From contig JAHJLV010000025.1 in assembly GCA_018821535.1 (NCBI GenBank), forward strand, positions 1 to 64,000: DNA of 64,000 bases, given 5' to 3'. The position numbers were made by a program, and so were the translations under genes. Positions 62,451-64,000 of the stretch are shown here, in pieces; within the stretch, counting starts at the first letter, position 1; each line of letters begins with the position of its first letter. This DNA is from Pseudomonadota bacterium. GTDB taxonomy: Bacteria; Desulfobacterota; Desulfobacteria; Desulfobacterales; Desulfobacteraceae. Under the pieces are notes generated by a model that had not been told where the DNA came from, made no database searches, and was given only the letters and a program-made list of their open reading frames with translations.

Positions 62451-62849
62451 ATGCAGTCGATTATTTTAAAAACAGCCACTCGCCTGATGGTCGGGTTGAT
62501 GCTGGTCTTTGCGGTCTATCTGCTGCTGCGGGGACACCATGAGCCTGGCGGCGGATTTGTGGCAGCTTTAGTCTCGGGCACTGCGTTTGCCCTTTTTGCC
62601 ATTACTGAAGGACCGGCTCAGCTCAGACGGGCCATTCGTGTCCGGCCGTCTGTCATTGCCATGACAGGGCTTGCTGTGGCAGCAGCAGCCGGATTCCCGG
62701 CGCTTTTCGCGGGAATGCCCTATCTGACCGGTATCTGGTGGAAAATCGGCGAAATTTCGCTGGGAACGCCGCTGATTTTTGATGTGGGCGTTTTTCTGGC
62801 CGTACTGGGCGCCATTGTGTCGCTCTTGCTGGCTCTGGAGGAAAACTGA
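62451..62849 (+). CDS. mrpB: Mrp antiporter subunit B
   Basis: This 132-aa protein matches MnhB/MrpB, with four membrane helices. The hallmark is LLLRGHHEPGGGFVAALVSG (about 23-42). It begins directly at the base after the mrpA stop codon, so the two are tightly coupled. Confidence 0.92.
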   Translation: MQSIILKTATRLMVGLMLVFAVYLLLRGHHEPGGGFVAALVSGTAFALFAITEGPAQLRRAIRVRPSVIAMTGLAVAAAAGFPALFAGMPYLTGIWWKIGEISLGTPLIFDVGVFLAVLGAIVSLLLALEEN

Positions 62850-62850
62850 T

Positions 62851-63228
62851 ATGGAAGCCTTGCTGGCGATGCTTGTGGGCCTGATAACCGCCGCGGCCTT
62901 TTACCTGATGCTCTCCGGCATGCTGGTCCGGTTTGTGTTCGGGTTCACCCTGATGGGCAATGCTGTGAATCTGCTGATTTTCACTGCCGGGCGCCTGACC
63001 CATTCAGATCCGCCCCTGATTGAGCCGGGACAGACCGGGCTGGCCGGTCCAGTGGCCAATGCGCTGCCCCAGGCCCTGATATTGACGGCCATTGTCATCG
63101 GGTTTGCCATGGTCACGTTTCTGCTGATCCTGCTGTATCGGACCCATCACCAGACCGGTACGCTGGATGCAGATCAGGACGCTTTTCTGACAGAGATTTC
63201 CCTGTCTGAAAAAGGGAAGGTATCATGA
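62851..63228 (+). CDS. mrpC: Mrp antiporter subunit C (NuoK-like)
   Basis: This 125-aa subunit resembles NuoK. It has three hydrophobic segments with GNAVNLLIFTAG and ALPQALILTAIVIGFA (conserved proton-path region). I chose ATG 62851, one base after the mrpB stop. A longer in-frame start lies inside mrpB. It overlaps mrpD by 4 nt (ATGA). Confidence 0.92.
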   Translation: MEALLAMLVGLITAAAFYLMLSGMLVRFVFGFTLMGNAVNLLIFTAGRLTHSDPPLIEPGQTGLAGPVANALPQALILTAIVIGFAMVTFLLILLYRTHHQTGTLDADQDAFLTEISLSEKGKVS

Positions 63229-64000
63229 ACCTGCTGCTGATTCTTCCCATTCTGCTGCCCATGGTCATGGCAATGATCTCGGTGTTAACCGGTCTGGACA
63301 GGGCCAGGTCCGGCATGCTGGCTGTTTTCGGGGCATTGCTCCATCTGTGTGCAAGCGGATTTCTGCTGGCAACCGTGGTGGATCATCAGGTGCTGGTGCT
63401 GTGGATGGGCAACTGGCCTGCGCCTGCTGGAATCTGTCTGGTGGCGGATTACCTGAGCGCAGCCATGGTGCTGATCACTTCTGTGATCTATCTTGCGGTC
63501 ATGGTCTACTCGGGAAAAGAGATTACCCCTCATCAGCGCCGGTCCGGATACTATCCCTTGATGCAGTTTTTGACTGCTGCCATCTGCGGGGCCTTTCTTA
63601 CAGGTGACCTGTTCAACCTGTATGTCTGGTTTGAATTGATTCTCATGGCTTCTTTCGGGATCATGATCATGGAAAATCCTGGAAGCCGCCTGACCAGCGC
63701 AGTCAAATATGTGACCATGAATCTGTTGTCCACAGTGTTCCTGATTATGGCCATCGGGTTGATTTACGGTTTGACCGGAACCTTGAACATGGCAGACCTG
63801 CATGAAAAGGTGGCCCAGGTTGACAATACTGCCCTGGTAACCGGCGCTGCCTTGCTGCTCATGATGGCCTTTGCCATTAAATCCGCACTTTTTCCGCTGT
63901 TTTTCTGGCTGCCGGCAACCTATCACACGCTGCCGGTGCCGGTGGCGGCTTTTTTTGCAGGGATGCTGACCAAGGTGGGGGTTTATGCTCTGATCCGTTT
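63225..64000 (+). CDS. mrpD: Mrp antiporter subunit D, truncated by the window end
   Basis: The frame opens at ATG 63225, overlapping the mrpC stop, and stays open to base 64000 (258 codons). It has NuoN/L-like features: LTGDLFNLYVWFELILMASFGIMIMEN with the key Glu, then AFAIKSALFPLFFWLPATYHTLPVPVAAFFAGMLTKVGVYALI. It is the second proton-channel subunit. The 3' half and the likely mrpE-G genes lie beyond the window. Confidence 0.93.
   Translation, partial: MNLLLILPILLPMVMAMISVLTGLDRARSGMLAVFGALLHLCASGFLLATVVDHQVLVLWMGNWPAPAGICLVADYLSAAMVLITSVIYLAVMVYSGKEITPHQRRSGYYPLMQFLTAAICGAFLTGDLFNLYVWFELILMASFGIMIMENPGSRLTSAVKYVTMNLLSTVFLIMAIGLIYGLTGTLNMADLHEKVAQVDNTALVTGAALLLMMAFAIKSALFPLFFWLPATYHTLPVPVAAFFAGMLTKVGVYALIR

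Noticed and set aside
1..64000. CRISPR arrays, tRNA or rRNA genes and intact insertion sequences
   Set aside because: I looked for regularly spaced repeats, cloverleaf-like segments and transposase motifs and found none I could support. A tRNA or covariance-model scan would settle this.

Overview
The window looks like a chromosomal segment of an anaerobic, Gram-negative member of the Desulfobacterota, most plausibly a Desulfobacteraceae-type sulfate reducer. This is inferred from gene content, not from a marker gene. The supporting content is a HesB/IscA-like selenoprotein gene, a split NDP-forming acyl-CoA synthetase, a TRAP transporter operon with CoA-dependent acid metabolism, a VPxPxA-CTERM exported protein, a full lipid A/LPS core cluster and an Mrp antiporter operon. 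No rRNA, tRNA, CRISPR array or intact insertion sequence was recognised.

Layout. 161-6314 (minus) is a GldA/GldF/GldG-like ABC export cassette with a DUF4340-type protein and a PlsC acyltransferase, headed by a protein with two ribbon-helix-helix-like repeats. 6521-8702 (minus) holds birA and an acyl-CoA dehydrogenase. 9073-20369 (plus) is an AT-rich defence island: a type I restriction-modification operon (hsdR, hsdM, hsdS) translationally coupled to a PrrC/RloC-like ATPase-nuclease and a RhuM-family gene, then a hotdog thioesterase and a DarT-DarG toxin-antitoxin pair. An 86-bp direct repeat (80/86 identical, 9,584 bp apart) flanks the R-M/thioesterase part.

20459-22883 holds a flavoprotein, an unknown gene and a TetR regulator. 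The regulator diverges from a catabolic operon (23242-30635) encoding a 4-hydroxybutyryl-CoA dehydratase/HpaB-superfamily enzyme, TRAP DctP-DctQ-DctM, a universal stress protein and a long CoA-transferase. The intergenic region carries two copies of ACAAACGTTTGT 24 bp apart. I infer import, CoA activation and radical-type conversion of a small (hydroxy) acid. 31108-31764 is a VPxPxA-CTERM protein. 32047-34886 is a divergent split acyl-CoA synthetase with its own TetR gene, promoter and operator. 34934-40342 (minus) carries an SDR, an ATP-grasp protein, a HEAT-like/receiver protein, galE and a U32-like protein.

40516-40833 is a selenoprotein gene with in-frame TGA at 40612-40614, which simple ORF calling truncates. 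Then come an RNase H-like nuclease, a lipoprotein with a FliL-like domain and a thiamine pyrophosphokinase. 43473-56430 (plus) is one long lipid A/LPS operon: lptF, lptG, waaA, lpxK, lpxL-type acyltransferase, two heptosyltransferases, two GT2 enzymes, a GT-C-like membrane protein, a GT2-GtrA fusion and a methyltransferase. 56504-58204 (minus) is a GC-rich family I CoA-transferase, and 58654-59235 an NlpC/P60 hydrolase. 59348 to the window end is a two-domain Usp protein followed by mrpA, mrpB, mrpC and the start of mrpD, behind a strong-looking promoter with a 20-bp inverted repeat over its -10.

The most rewarding places are the selenoprotein, the R-M-linked nuclease with its bracketing repeats and DarTG, and the TetR-TRAP-dehydratase-like operon, whose enzyme seems to keep only three of the four Fe-S ligands of 4-hydroxybutyryl-CoA dehydratase.
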